Notes under the pieces: generated by a model
What the model saw: only the letters and a program-made list of their open reading frames with translations
Told to the model about the DNA's origin: nothing
Database searches by the model: none
In this document: piece by piece, positions 52,274 through 61,235 of the stretch
Layout of the letters: each line of letters opens with the position of its first letter
Numbering within the stretch: position 1 is the stretch's first letter
Made by a program: the position numbers and the translations under genes
Source: CBDANO01 sp965197665
GTDB lineage: Bacteria > Chloroflexota > Dehalococcoidia > Lucifugimonadales > UBA3495
Direction of reading: 5' to 3'
Length of the DNA: 64,000 nucleotides
Assembly: GCA_965197665.1 (NCBI GenBank)
Contig: CBDANO010000005.1
Span: 124,001 to 188,000, forward strand

Positions 52274-52795
52274 ATGGATATAATCAATATCGTCGATCGA
52301 CTGGAGACCCTGATCGAAACCAGCAAACCCGTTCCAATGAGCGGGAACGTCATCATCGACAAGAAGCGGGCAATGGAGTTGGTGGACCAAATGCGCTTGG
52401 TGGTCCCGCAGGAGGTGCGGGCGGCGGAAGAAATGCTGTCTCAAAAGGACCACATCATCAATATGGCGCAAGTGGATGCCCGGCGGACCAAGTCCCAGGC
52501 CGAGGATGACTACCGCGAGCGGTTGAACACAAGCGAGCTGGTGGTGACGGCGGAGCACCGCGCCGAGGGGACGTTGAAGGAAGCTGAGCAGCGAGCTTCG
52601 CGGCTGCTGGAACAGTCCGAGGCCGCCGCAGTGTCCCGGCGCACCGATGCCGACGCATACGCCCTGCGCACTCTCAAAACCTTGGAGCAAGAGCTCAGCG
52701 CCTTGAACGGGTCAGTGCGCAAAGGTATAGAGACCCTAGCGAGTAATGCCAACGTCGGCAAGAACGCCAGCAACGGGTACTCCAGAGAAGACTAG
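52274..52795 (+). CDS. Coiled-coil protein downstream of coaD (DivIVA/AtpF-like)
   Basis: A 173-aa, strongly helical protein: IIDKKRAMELVDQMRLVVPQEVRAAEEML and then ~80 residues rich in Glu, Ala, Arg heptads (AEDDYRERLNTSELVVTAEHRAEGTLKEAEQRASRLLEQSEAAAV). Similar unnamed coiled-coil proteins follow coaD in Chloroflexi and Actinobacteria and are sometimes called cell-division initiation-like. No transmembrane helix or known catalytic motif is visible. It sits 26 bases after coaD, probably in the same operon; a long palindrome follows its stop. Confidence 0.7.
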   Translation: MDIINIVDRLETLIETSKPVPMSGNVIIDKKRAMELVDQMRLVVPQEVRAAEEMLSQKDHIINMAQVDARRTKSQAEDDYRERLNTSELVVTAEHRAEGTLKEAEQRASRLLEQSEAAAVSRRTDADAYALRTLKTLEQELSALNGSVRKGIETLASNANVGKNASNGYSRED

Positions 52796-52817
52796 AGCTT
52801 CCGTTCCGCCCCATCGC

Positions 52818-52857
52818 TTCCCGTCGGGTTGATCAACCCGACGGGAAAGTTTCTTCC
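52818..52857 (+). terminator. Perfect 30-bp palindrome with short T-tract
   Basis: TTCCCGTCGGGTTGA (52818-52832) is followed directly by its reverse complement (52833-52847) and then AAGTTTCTT. It lies 22 bases after the coiled-coil gene and is probably its terminator, though the perfect palindrome is atypically long. Confidence 0.6.
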
Positions 52858-52886
52858 GGGCACAACCCTTGGGTTGCCCCACCCCC

Positions 52887-52945
52887 AGAGAAAGTTGGGG
52901 TGTGCCGGCCCGCCGACGGCGGGCCGGCACACCCCAACTTTCTCT
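52887..52945. repeat. Very long perfect inverted repeat (29-bp arms)
   Basis: The 29-bp arms 52887-52915 and 52917-52945 are perfectly complementary around a single base. It is preceded by GGGTTGCCCCACCCC (52871-52885), a head also found before the 18-bp hairpin at 62603. The structure is much longer than a terminator needs, and it has no T-tract. Confidence 0.85.
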
Positions 52946-52949
52946 GCGA

Positions 52950-53026
52950 AGCCGGGCGATATGACACCATGCTGTTGCATTGGCAATCCCTTTTCCAACC
53001 CGCCGAACTTGCACGCCGGGTTGATA
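52950..53026 (+). repeat. Dispersed ~60-bp repeat R3, copy 3
   Basis: Contains AGCCGGG, ATATGACA, TGTTGCATTGGCAATCCC, TTTTCCAACC, GAACTTGCA and GGGTTGAT. Matching copies lie inverted at 7684 and, more diverged, at 18174. Confidence 0.65.
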
Positions 53027-53118
53027 GCCGGCTATTGCTGCGATCTGCCTTGGACGGCGGCGAAAAATCCGGAGCGCGCCGGTGAAAGTTGGGCAATCGC
53101 ATTTGGATTAGAGCAACC

Positions 53119-53224
53119 TCGTCATTCCCGCTTTCGCGGGAATCTAGAACCCGAACCCGCCGATTTTGTCACGGTAATCGGCCACGCAGTGGCCCCTGGA
53201 CTCCGGCTTTCGCCGGAGAGACGA
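53119..53224. repeat. R4-type element, partial or diverged copy
   Basis: GTCATTCCCG with a CGGGAAT hairpin (53121-53142), then a second palindrome CTCCGGCtttCGCCGGAG near 53200-53218. The GTCATTCC head is shared with the element at 43223; no matching right end GGAATGAC was seen. Confidence 0.5.
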
Positions 53225-53337
53225 AGGCATAACTTCCAATGCGATTGCCCTGACGTAAAAGCTCGTTGGGTTGACATTGAATTTGGCGGGGGCATACAAT
53301 TTTTCGAGGCCGAGGGTAAAGCGCGGAGGCAAGTCGC

Positions 53338-53898
53338 ATGCTGGAGATGACGATAGACAGCATTCGGGTCAGTCCGATGAACTACCAGCGGGTAGTCATA
53401 CTGAAAGAGAAGGACGCCGATAGGTACCTGCCTATCTGGATCGGCCCTGCGGAAGCGGACGCAATCGCCGTCAAGCTGCAAGACCTATCTGTGCCCCGTC
53501 CCCTCACCCATGACCTGTTGCGGGCCGTTATAAGCGCCTTGGGCGGGTCGGTACTGCACATCTTGGTAAGCGACCTGCAGAATGACACCTTTTACGCCAA
53601 AATACACATACAAGCCAACGGGTCCACCGAGGAGATTGACTGCCGGCCCAGCGACGCGGTAGCCCTCGCCGTCCGGGTCCAAGTGCCGATATACGTCGAG
53701 GAGTCCGTGCTGGACCGAGCCGGCATATTGCTAGATAAGGAAACCGGGAAGCCCATTGGGTCTGAAGGAGCAGAGGACTCGGTTGCGGAAAAACCGGCCG
53801 AAGTAAAGGAAGAAGAGCTCCGACGGATGTCCGCCTTCACCGACTTCATCGGCTCCCTGGACTTGGAGGACTTCGGCAAAGACCAGCCCAAGAAATAG
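53338..53898 (+). CDS. Bifunctional nuclease family protein (BFN/DUF151)
   Basis: A 186-aa member of the DUF151 family: VVILKEKDADRYLPIWIGPAEADAIAVKLQ and DCRPSDAVALAVRVQVPIYVEESVL match the core. Plant relatives have RNase and DNase activity; bacterial members are uncharacterised but often encoded beside housekeeping genes. A ~50-residue acidic C-terminal extension (EEELRRMSAFTDFIGSLDLEDF) is present. ATG 53338 follows GCGGAGG. A terminator follows the gene. Confidence 0.88.
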   Translation: MLEMTIDSIRVSPMNYQRVVILKEKDADRYLPIWIGPAEADAIAVKLQDLSVPRPLTHDLLRAVISALGGSVLHILVSDLQNDTFYAKIHIQANGSTEEIDCRPSDAVALAVRVQVPIYVEESVLDRAGILLDKETGKPIGSEGAEDSVAEKPAEVKEEELRRMSAFTDFIGSLDLEDFGKDQPKK

Positions 53899-53930
53899 CG
53901 GACCGGCTATTTGCCGACGCGGCAAATCAG

Positions 53931-53962
53931 GCCCCGGCAACCCAGTCGCCGGGGCTTTTTTT
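53931..53962 (+). terminator. Rho-independent terminator after the DUF151 gene
   Basis: An 8-bp stem GCCCCGGC/GCCGGGGC (53931-53938 with 53948-53955), 9-nt loop and seven T residues (53956-53962). It separates the gene from the ATP synthase operon. Confidence 0.93.
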
Positions 53963-54050
53963 AGTGAGGGCGGCTTCGGAACCGGTAGCTTCGGACTCAA
54001 ATTGACTTTGCAAAATCATAGTGATATTATTCACCAGGTTTGGCGAGGGG

Positions 54051-54293
54051 ATGAACTGGTGGGTCGTAGCTCTCCGTTTATCTGGGCTGGGCTGGTATAT
54101 TGCCGCCTGCGTAGTGTTAGGCGTCCTCGGAGGCCTCGGTCTAGATAAGCTAGTAGGCACCTCAGTCCTGTTTACAATACTGGGTACGGTGTTGGGTAGC
54201 GTCGTAGCGTTCTGGGGCGCTTACAAGCTGGTCCTACCGGTCCTCTACGGCAGCAACCGCGAGAACGGACCCGGAAAGGGGAGGAAAAACTAG
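54051..54293 (+). CDS. atpI: AtpZ/AtpI-like membrane protein
   Basis: A small (80 aa) protein with two membrane helices, WYIAACVVLGVLGGLGLDKL and FTILGTVLGSVVAFWGAYKLV, at the head of the ATP synthase operon. AtpI/AtpZ proteins assist c-ring assembly or magnesium supply. The start may be ATG 54051 or an upstream GTG at 54021; neither has a strong ribosome site. The stop overlaps the atpB start by one base. Confidence 0.75.
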   Translation: MNWWVVALRLSGLGWYIAACVVLGVLGGLGLDKLVGTSVLFTILGTVLGSVVAFWGAYKLVLPVLYGSNRENGPGKGRKN

Positions 54294-55273
54294 TGCCGTC
54301 TGGCGCTCTGGCGAGAAGGCTGCTCTTGGGGACCGGCCTTGCCTTGCTGGTGCTATTGGTGGTTGGTTTCATCTTCGGGGCTGTTGGCTCGGCCATGTTC
54401 GGGACCGACCAGCTGCTGGATAAACCGGAAATCCACTTGGCGCCCCAACCCGTTTTTCCCGCCTCGACTCGAGACAAGCACTTGGGCTTGACCCCCTCGG
54501 CCGACGACCACGGCGAGGCCAAGGATAACGGCGGAGAAGCCCACGCTACTCCTCTGAGCGCCAACAAATTCGCGGTAACCAATACCCTCATTTCCGCTTG
54601 GTTTTCCACCGCCGTCATTATTCTGTTCTTCGTTTTGGCCGTCCGCAAGAAGAGTATCATTCCCAGCCGTCTTCAAGGTTTGGTGGAAGCCTTGTTCGAG
54701 GGAGTGTTGGGCTTCTGTACCAGCGTGGTCGGCCCCGAAATGGGGAGGAAAGCTTTCCCAGTAGTAGCCACGATATTCTTCTTCGTGCTTTTCAACGCTT
54801 GGCTGGCGTTGCTTCCTTTCTACCAGTTCCTAGGCTTCCTGGATGGAGGCGTGATCAAGGCCCACTTGTTGCGGTCCGCCGGCACCGACCTGAACATGCC
54901 GCTGGCGCTGGCCTTGGTGTCCTTCGTTTTCGTGGAGTATTGGGGCCTACGCGCCCACGGTCTCGGCTACTTCAAGAAGTTTTTCGCGGTAGGCAACCTG
55001 TTACGAGGGCGGCCGACTGGGCTAATCGACGTTTTCGTGGGGTTTTTGGAGGGGGTCAGCGAGCTGGTCCGAGTGGTGAGCTTCACTTTCCGGTTGTTTG
55101 GGAACATGACTGCCGGAGAGATACTGGTGGTGATGATCACCTTCCTCGTTCCCTTCGTAGCCACCCAGTTCGTGTTCGGCTTGGAGTTGTTGGTCGGGTT
55201 GATTCAGGCCGTGATATTCGCCAGCCTCACCGTGGTGTTCCTGTCCGTGGCGGTGCGGCGCGAGCAGCATTGA
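54293..55273 (+). CDS. atpB: ATP synthase F0 subunit a
   Basis: Proton-channel subunit of F0. The 326-aa protein has a non-conserved N-terminus with a His/Asp-rich segment, then five or six helices; the essential channel arginine lies in VSFTFRLFGNMTAGEIL, the most conserved part of subunit a. GTG 54293 overlaps the atpI stop, so translation is coupled. Length is slightly greater than typical (~250-290) because of the N-terminal extension. Confidence 0.95.
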   Translation: MPSGALARRLLLGTGLALLVLLVVGFIFGAVGSAMFGTDQLLDKPEIHLAPQPVFPASTRDKHLGLTPSADDHGEAKDNGGEAHATPLSANKFAVTNTLISAWFSTAVIILFFVLAVRKKSIIPSRLQGLVEALFEGVLGFCTSVVGPEMGRKAFPVVATIFFFVLFNAWLALLPFYQFLGFLDGGVIKAHLLRSAGTDLNMPLALALVSFVFVEYWGLRAHGLGYFKKFFAVGNLLRGRPTGLIDVFVGFLEGVSELVRVVSFTFRLFGNMTAGEILVVMITFLVPFVATQFVFGLELLVGLIQAVIFASLTVVFLSVAVRREQH

Positions 55274-55353
55274 GCAAGCACTGGTGGAGCAGCTAATCTG
55301 ACCCCAGCTAATCTAACCAAAGAATCGGAAAGTCGCTAGGAGGATAAACTGAC

Positions 55354-55608
55354 ATGGATCTGGTCCTTTTACAGGGGTTCACCGGGGAGGCGGCCAAATT
55401 CATCGGAGCCGGGATAGCCATCGGATTGGGCGTGCTAGGTCCCGGCATCGGCATCGGCATTCTGGGGTCCGGCGCCATGGGAGCTATTGGGCGCAATCCA
55501 GAGGCCGCCGGGTCTATCACCACGAACATGATCCTGGCAATCGCCTTCGCCGAGGCTCTCGGCATCTACGCGTTGATTGTGGCGGTAATTTTGCTCTTCG
55601 TGGTCTGA
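55354..55608 (+). CDS. atpE: ATP synthase F0 subunit c
   Basis: The 84-aa hairpin of two helices forms the rotor ring. Helix 1 has the Gly/Ala zipper GAGIAIGLGVLGPGIGIGILG; the polar loop carries RNPEA; helix 2 carries the essential carboxylate Glu in AFAEALGIYALIV. The residues that mark Na+-specific c-subunits (Q...ES/T) are not present, so proton coupling is expected. AGGAGGATAA precedes the ATG. Confidence 0.96.
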   Translation: MDLVLLQGFTGEAAKFIGAGIAIGLGVLGPGIGIGILGSGAMGAIGRNPEAAGSITTNMILAIAFAEALGIYALIVAVILLFVV

Positions 55609-55609
55609 C

Positions 55610-56134
55610 ATGACGTTATTAGGAATCACAGATCTGGGGATCAACCTTTGGAGCCTGATCGCCTACTTGATCAACTTCGTAATCTTGTTAGGCATCTTGG
55701 GCGTGTTCGCTTACAAGCCCCTGTTGCGGGTGTTGGACCAGCGGTCGGAGCGGATCAAGGAAAGCCTGGAAGCCGCGGACCGGGCCCGCGAAGAGGCCTC
55801 CAGTTCCCGCGAAGCCATCGAGGAGCAGCTCAATGAAGCGCGCCGCGACGGCCAGAGGCTAATGGACCAAGCCAGAGAGGCTGTGGAACGGTACCGCGGG
55901 GAGGAGATGGACCGGGCCAGGCAAGAAGCGGAGGCTTTCGTGGAGCGGGCGCGGTCCGACATCCAGCGGGAGCGGGACGCTGCTATTCAAGAAGTTCGGA
56001 CCAACTTCGGCGACTTGGCAATTACTGCCGCCGAACGAGTGATCCGCCGGTCTCTGGACCGGCAGGCTCACGAGGAGCTCATTGTCCAGGTGTTGGAGGA
56101 AGGGGAACAGGCGTCGCGCGGTCCGAGGAGATAG
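55610..56134 (+). CDS. atpF: ATP synthase F0 subunit b
   Basis: Peripheral stalk subunit: one N-terminal membrane helix (LWSLIAYLINFVILLGILGVFAYKPLL), then a long charged helix (ERIKESLEAADRAREEASSSREAIEEQLNEA...). The 174-aa length fits. ATG 55610 lies one base after the c-subunit stop, indicating a tightly packed operon. Confidence 0.94.
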   Translation: MTLLGITDLGINLWSLIAYLINFVILLGILGVFAYKPLLRVLDQRSERIKESLEAADRAREEASSSREAIEEQLNEARRDGQRLMDQAREAVERYRGEEMDRARQEAEAFVERARSDIQRERDAAIQEVRTNFGDLAITAAERVIRRSLDRQAHEELIVQVLEEGEQASRGPRR

Positions 56135-56140
56135 GAGCCG

Positions 56141-56689
56141 ATGGCTCAGAGGGTCTCCGGCAAACGACACGCCCAAGCAATATTCGAGTTGGCCCTGGAG
56201 CAGGACCAGCTTGACCAGTGGGACGGCCAGTTGGAGTTCTTGGACGGGGTGCTCCAAGACCCCGAGTTCAAAGCCCTGCTCAAGCACGCCGATGTCCCCA
56301 TGAAGAACAAGGCCAGCGCCATCGACGCTGTGCTTGGGGACGTTCATCCGCTGATTCGCAATCTCGTATACTTGCTGGTCAGCAACGGCTTGGTGGACGC
56401 TGTGCATGAACTGCGGACCGCTTACGGCGGTCTCTTGGACGACCACTTGGGCCGGCAACGGGTGCAGGTGACCTCCGCGGTGCCGCTGGAACAGAGCGAG
56501 TTGGACCGGATTACCCAGTTCCTCTCCAATTTGGTGAAAAAAGAAATACTCGTATCCACCGACGTGGACGAGTCCATCTTGGGAGGGGTAGTCATTCAGA
56601 TCGGAGACCGACTGCTGGACGGCAGCACCCGGTCCCGGTTGGCCGCGCTGCGCAACCGAGTGCGTTCCGAGGTTGTCACGAGCTCCTGA
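56141..56689 (+). CDS. atpH: ATP synthase F1 subunit delta
   Basis: Delta connects the peripheral stalk to F1. The 182-aa protein has the family pattern AQRVSGKRHAQAIFELALEQ at the N-terminus, DPEFKALLKHADVP, LVYLLVSNGLVDAVHEL, and the C-terminal segment VDESILGGVVIQIGDRLLDGS-SRL. Position between b and alpha supports the call. The start is ATG 56141. Confidence 0.93.
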   Translation: MAQRVSGKRHAQAIFELALEQDQLDQWDGQLEFLDGVLQDPEFKALLKHADVPMKNKASAIDAVLGDVHPLIRNLVYLLVSNGLVDAVHELRTAYGGLLDDHLGRQRVQVTSAVPLEQSELDRITQFLSNLVKKEILVSTDVDESILGGVVIQIGDRLLDGSTRSRLAALRNRVRSEVVTSS

Positions 56690-56800
56690 CCCTCGGAGCA
56701 ACTGCCAAAAGCAGCTTGGGGCAGGTCTTTCAACACGCTGAGGGTGAAGGGCCTCTTAGCAATCTCGATGAGGCCGGGGATAATTTAAGGAGAGGCTTGG

Positions 56801-58312
56801 ATGGCGATTAGAGGACAGGAAATAGTTTCACTAATCAAACGCCAGATCGAAGAATTCGGCGGCGATTTGACCCTAGTGGACGTGGGTACCGTGGTGCAGG
56901 TTGGAGACGGCATTGCCAGCATCCAGGGGCTACAAGGCGTCCGGTCCAACGAGTTGCTGGACTTCGGCAACGATATTCTGGGTTTGGCGCTGAACCTGGA
57001 AGCCGACTTGGTGGGGGCCGCGATTCTGGGAGACCCCAATGCGGTGAAGGAAGGCGACCGGGTAAGGTCCACCGGCCGGATCATCGAGGTGCCCGTGGGA
57101 GACGCGCTTGTCGGCCGAGTGGTGGACCCTATGGGGCGTCCCTTGGACGGTAAGGGGCCGGTGAACACGACGGCCACCCTGCCGGTGGAACGAATCGCTC
57201 CCAACGTCGTAGCCCGTCAATCGGTGGATACGCCGGTTCAAACGGGCATCAAGGCGATAGATTCCATGATCCCCATCGGGCGAGGCCAGCGGGAGTTGAT
57301 TATCGGAGACCGGTCCACCGGCAAGACCGCCATCGCTCTGGATACCATCATCAATCAAAAGGGCGGAGACCTGGTTTGCATCTACGTAGCTATCGGTCAG
57401 AAGCAGAGTAAAGTAGCCCAAGTGGTAACTACCCTGGAAGAGAACGATGCTATGGGGCACACTATCATCGTCAACGCCGGGGCTTCCGACTCGGCGCCTT
57501 TGCAATACATCGCTCCCTACTCCGGCTGCGCCATGGCTGAGGCTTTCATGGACCAGGGTAGGGAGGTCCTGATCATCTACGACGACCTCACCAAGCACGC
57601 TTGGGCTTACCGGCAAATGTCTTTGCTGCTAAGGCGCCCCGCCGGACGCGAAGCGTACCCCGGCGATATATTCTACTTGCACAGCCGCCTCCTGGAGCGG
57701 TCCGCCAAGCTAGACGAAGTGAACGGCAGCGGCTCCATTACCGCCCTGCCAATCATCGAGACCCAGGCAGGAGACGTGTCCGCCTACATTCCTACCAACG
57801 TGATATCCATCACCGACGGCCAGATATACCTGGAGCCGGAGTTGTTCAACTCGGGCATCCGCCCGGCGGTCAACGTGGGTCTATCCGTCTCCCGGGTTGG
57901 CGGCGCCGCCCAGAGCAGAGCAATCCGGAAGGTGGCCGGCCGGCTGCGGTTGGACTTGGCCCAGTACCGGGAGCTCGCTACTTTCGCTCAATTTGGCACC
58001 GCCGACTTGGACGCCGCTACCAGGGCCCAGCTAGCCCGCGGGCAGTTGGCCACCGAAGTGTTGAAGCAGTCCCAATACCAGCCCCTTTCGCTGGAACAAG
58101 AGGTGGTTATTCTGTTCGCAATCAACGCCGGGCTCATCGAGGACCTGCCTCTGGACCGGTGCGCCGAGTTTCAAGACCAACTGCTGCGCTACGTGGCCAG
58201 CACTCATCCCGACATAGGGGAGAGCATAACCGAAACCCGGGATTTGAACGAAGAAGTGGAGAGCAAGCTGACCCAAGCCATCAACGACTTCAAGGCTTCC
58301 TTCAGCAGTTAG
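56801..58312 (+). CDS. atpA: ATP synthase F1 subunit alpha
   Basis: Catalytic-hexamer subunit with the non-catalytic nucleotide site. The Walker A P-loop GDRSTGKT and the PAVNVGLSVSRVGGAAQ alpha-signature are present; the N-terminus ISLIKRQIEEF aligns with typical alpha subunits. Length 503 aa is normal. AAGGAGAGG precedes ATG 56801. A ~110-base gap separates it from delta. Confidence 0.97.
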   Translation: MAIRGQEIVSLIKRQIEEFGGDLTLVDVGTVVQVGDGIASIQGLQGVRSNELLDFGNDILGLALNLEADLVGAAILGDPNAVKEGDRVRSTGRIIEVPVGDALVGRVVDPMGRPLDGKGPVNTTATLPVERIAPNVVARQSVDTPVQTGIKAIDSMIPIGRGQRELIIGDRSTGKTAIALDTIINQKGGDLVCIYVAIGQKQSKVAQVVTTLEENDAMGHTIIVNAGASDSAPLQYIAPYSGCAMAEAFMDQGREVLIIYDDLTKHAWAYRQMSLLLRRPAGREAYPGDIFYLHSRLLERSAKLDEVNGSGSITALPIIETQAGDVSAYIPTNVISITDGQIYLEPELFNSGIRPAVNVGLSVSRVGGAAQSRAIRKVAGRLRLDLAQYRELATFAQFGTADLDAATRAQLARGQLATEVLKQSQYQPLSLEQEVVILFAINAGLIEDLPLDRCAEFQDQLLRYVASTHPDIGESITETRDLNEEVESKLTQAINDFKASFSS

Positions 58313-58433
58313 GCCTCTGGCGCCAGGTTTCAAGTATTTGCTCCTCGTTGACGCGAATACACGGTTGGGAAATGACGGCCGAGGGTAAAGAGCTTGGGGG
58401 AGCGATTGGAAAGGGTCTTGCGGGAATTTAGCG

Positions 58434-59297
58434 TTGCCTAGCGAGAGAGACATACGCCGCCGCATTCGCAGCGTGCAGAACACCGGCAAAGTAACCAACG
58501 CCATGTCGTTAATCGCCGCGTCCAAGATGCGGCGGGCCCAGACGGCCGTAATCGACGGCCGCCCCTTCGCCGAGAAGATTCAGGAAGTCATCGCTCACTT
58601 GGCGGCCCAGCCGGACGTTGAGGCTACCGCCGCCACCCCCCTGCTGCAAGAGCGGCCAGTGAAAAGAATCGGCATCTTGGTCATCAGCCCGGACCGGGGG
58701 CTTTGCGGCGGCTTGCACGCCAACCTAAACCGGAGTGTGGCCCAGTTCATCCTTGGCCAACAGGCGCCGGCCCGGGTCATCGTGGTGGGACGGAAGGGCC
58801 GGGACTTCATGGTGCGGTACGGGCAGGACGTGAAGGCGGTGTTCACCGACTTGGCGGAGAGGCCGGTCCTAGCCGACATCCTAGCCATCTCCCACCTAGT
58901 GATCGAGTCCTATACCCAGGGTGACGTGGACGAGATATACCTGGCCTACTCCAGGTACGTGTCATTGATGTCGCAGCAGCCGGCGATAGAAAAGCTGCTG
59001 CCGGTCGCGCCGGCCGAACTCACGGCGTCGGAGCGAGTCGGTTACATCTACGAGCCGGACAACGTGATGGTCTTGGGCAGCCTGCTGCCCCGGTTCGTCG
59101 AGATGGAAATTTACCACGGGCTGCTGGAGTCAATCGCCAGCGAACAGTCCGCCCGGATGGTCGCCATGCGGAACGCCACCGACAACGCCACCGGGTTGGT
59201 TGAGGACCTAACCCTTGTAATGAACAAACTGCGGCAGGACACCATCACCAACCAATTGTTGGACTTGGTGGGCGGCCAAATAGCCCTGGAAGGATAA
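58434..59297 (+). CDS. atpG: ATP synthase F1 subunit gamma
   Basis: Central-shaft subunit. The N-terminal helix RDIRRRIRSVQNTGKVTNAMSLIAASKMRRAQ and the C-terminal EQSARMVAMRNATDNATGLVEDLTLVMNKLRQDTITNQLLDLVGG are both strongly conserved in gamma subunits. Length 287 aa. TTG 58434 is the likely start (P S E R D I R R), though a clear ribosome site is lacking. Confidence 0.95.
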   Translation: MPSERDIRRRIRSVQNTGKVTNAMSLIAASKMRRAQTAVIDGRPFAEKIQEVIAHLAAQPDVEATAATPLLQERPVKRIGILVISPDRGLCGGLHANLNRSVAQFILGQQAPARVIVVGRKGRDFMVRYGQDVKAVFTDLAERPVLADILAISHLVIESYTQGDVDEIYLAYSRYVSLMSQQPAIEKLLPVAPAELTASERVGYIYEPDNVMVLGSLLPRFVEMEIYHGLLESIASEQSARMVAMRNATDNATGLVEDLTLVMNKLRQDTITNQLLDLVGGQIALEG

Positions 59298-59376
59298 CGC
59301 AAGCCGGGACTCATGCCACGCTTACTAAAGCGGGGCTTGAGCGGCCCTTGATCATTGACCACCACAGGAGAAAGCT

Positions 59377-60774
59377 ATGGGCACCGGAAAGATTGTACAA
59401 GTAATCGGCACCGTCGTTGACGTAGAGTTTGCGCCGGATGAACTCCCCAACCTGTTTGACGCCCTGGACGTGGACAACGGCGGGGCGAAACTGGTCCTGG
59501 AAGTCCAGCAGCACATCGGCAATAACTGGGTGCGATGCTTGGCCTTGGGGTCCACCGACGGGCTGGGCCGCGGGGTCGACGCCGTAGACACCAGCCAAAA
59601 GGTCACCGTACCCGTGGGACCCGAGACCTTGGGGCGATTGTTCGACGTTACCGGCACCCCGCTGGACGACCTTGGCCCGGTGGAAGTTGGTCAACACTGG
59701 CCCATTCACCGCGACGCACCGGGTTTCGACGAGCAGAACCCCAGCGTGGACATTCTTGAAACGGGCATCAAAGTATTCGACTTGATGACGCCGTTCATGA
59801 GGGGCGGCAAGATCGGGGCCTACGGGGGCGCGGGGGTCGGGAAAACCGTAATCATCCAGGAACTCATCAGGAACATCGGGGCCGTACACCAAGGCGTTTC
59901 CGTCTTTGCGGGCGTGGGCGAGCGCTCCCGGGAGGGCAACGACCTTTGGAAGGAAATGCAAGCTTCCGGCGTTCTTTCCAGTACCGTACTCGTCTTCGGC
60001 CAGATGAACGAGACGCCGGGGGTGCGGGCCCGCATCGGCCTGACCGGCCTCACCATGTCCGAGTACTTCCGAGACGAGGAAAACCAAGACGTGCTCCTCT
60101 TCATCGACAACATCTACCGCTACATCCTGGCAGGTATGGAAGTGTCGGCGCTGCTGGGGCGGATGCCCTCCGCCGTGGGGTACCAGCCAACGTTGAGCAC
60201 GGAAATGGGGGCGCTTCAAGAACGGATTACGTCCACCACCAGGGGATCTATCACCTCCTTCCAAGCAATCTACGTACCGGCAGACGACTACACCGACCCG
60301 GGCATCGTAACCACCTTCGGCCACCTGGACGGGGTAGTCTCCTTGGAGCGGGCCCTGTCGGCCCAAGGGCTTTACCCCGCGGTCGACCCCTTGGCGTCTT
60401 ACTCCAGGATACTGGAGCCGCGCATCGTGGGCGAGGAACACTACCGCTTGGCCCGGGGAGTTCAACAGGTGCTCCAGCGTTATAAAGACCTGCAAGACAT
60501 TATTGCTATCCTGGGCATCGAAGAGCTTTCCGAAGAGGACAAGCTGACGGTTTTCCGGGCCCGGAAGATACAACGTTTTTTGACCCAGCCCTTCTTCGTT
60601 GCCGAAAGCTTCACCAACCAGTCGGGAAAGTACGTTCCGGTGCGGGAAACGGTGCGCGGATTCGCGGAAATACTGGCCGGGCAGCACGACGACTTGCCGG
60701 AGCAAGCCTTCTATATGGTTGGCACCATCGAAGAGGCTGTGGAAAAGGCCGAGCGAATACGGGCTGAGGTTTAG
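59377..60774 (+). CDS. atpD: ATP synthase F1 subunit beta
   Basis: Catalytic subunit of F1. The Walker A motif GGAGVGKTV, GERSREGNDLWKEM, the Walker B/catalytic-base neighbourhood LLFIDNIYRYILAG and the beta C-terminus are present. The usual VFAGVGERTREGNDLY is here VFAGVGERSREGNDLWK. Length 465 aa is normal. GGAG precedes ATG 59377 (AGGAGAAAGCT). Confidence 0.97.
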   Translation: MGTGKIVQVIGTVVDVEFAPDELPNLFDALDVDNGGAKLVLEVQQHIGNNWVRCLALGSTDGLGRGVDAVDTSQKVTVPVGPETLGRLFDVTGTPLDDLGPVEVGQHWPIHRDAPGFDEQNPSVDILETGIKVFDLMTPFMRGGKIGAYGGAGVGKTVIIQELIRNIGAVHQGVSVFAGVGERSREGNDLWKEMQASGVLSSTVLVFGQMNETPGVRARIGLTGLTMSEYFRDEENQDVLLFIDNIYRYILAGMEVSALLGRMPSAVGYQPTLSTEMGALQERITSTTRGSITSFQAIYVPADDYTDPGIVTTFGHLDGVVSLERALSAQGLYPAVDPLASYSRILEPRIVGEEHYRLARGVQQVLQRYKDLQDIIAILGIEELSEEDKLTVFRARKIQRFLTQPFFVAESFTNQSGKYVPVRETVRGFAEILAGQHDDLPEQAFYMVGTIEEAVEKAERIRAEV

Positions 60775-60785
60775 CGGGTACACCC

Positions 60786-61235
60786 ATGGCCACGATGCTC
60801 CTGGAAATAATTACTGCTGAGCAGCGGATTTACAGCGACGACGTCGAAATGCTGGTTGCGCCCGGCGCCGACGGCCAGTTGGGCATCCTACCTCACCATG
60901 CCCCGCTGATGACCATGCTCCAACCCGGAGAAATCTTGATACGCAAAGATGGGTCGGATACTTTCATGGTTGTCACCGGGGGATTCATGGAAGTAATTGG
61001 GAATAAGGTCACGGTCCTTGCCGACGCTTGCGAGCGGTCGGAAGAGATCGACGAGGCCCGCGCCCAAACCGCCATGGAGAGGGCCCAAGAAAGACTATCC
61101 CGCCAAGAAAGCGACATGCAGTTGGAGAGGGCGGTGGCGGCGGTGCGCCGGGCCCAAGTGCGGCTGAACGTGGCGCGGCGGCGGCGCGCCCGGGGCGGAA
61201 TTTCGCCGGTCGGCGGGGAGGCGGGCCGGGGCTAA
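60786..61235 (+). CDS. atpC: ATP synthase F1 subunit epsilon
   Basis: Regulatory epsilon subunit with an N-terminal beta-sandwich (LEIITAEQRIYSDDVEMLVAPGADGQLGILPHHAPLMTML, close to the family consensus) and a C-terminal helical domain (DEARAQTAMERAQERLSRQES). Length 149 aa with a short basic tail. It ends the operon and overlaps the end of the convergent rex gene by four bases. Confidence 0.95.
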   Translation: MATMLLEIITAEQRIYSDDVEMLVAPGADGQLGILPHHAPLMTMLQPGEILIRKDGSDTFMVVTGGFMEVIGNKVTVLADACERSEEIDEARAQTAMERAQERLSRQESDMQLERAVAAVRRAQVRLNVARRRRARGGISPVGGEAGRG

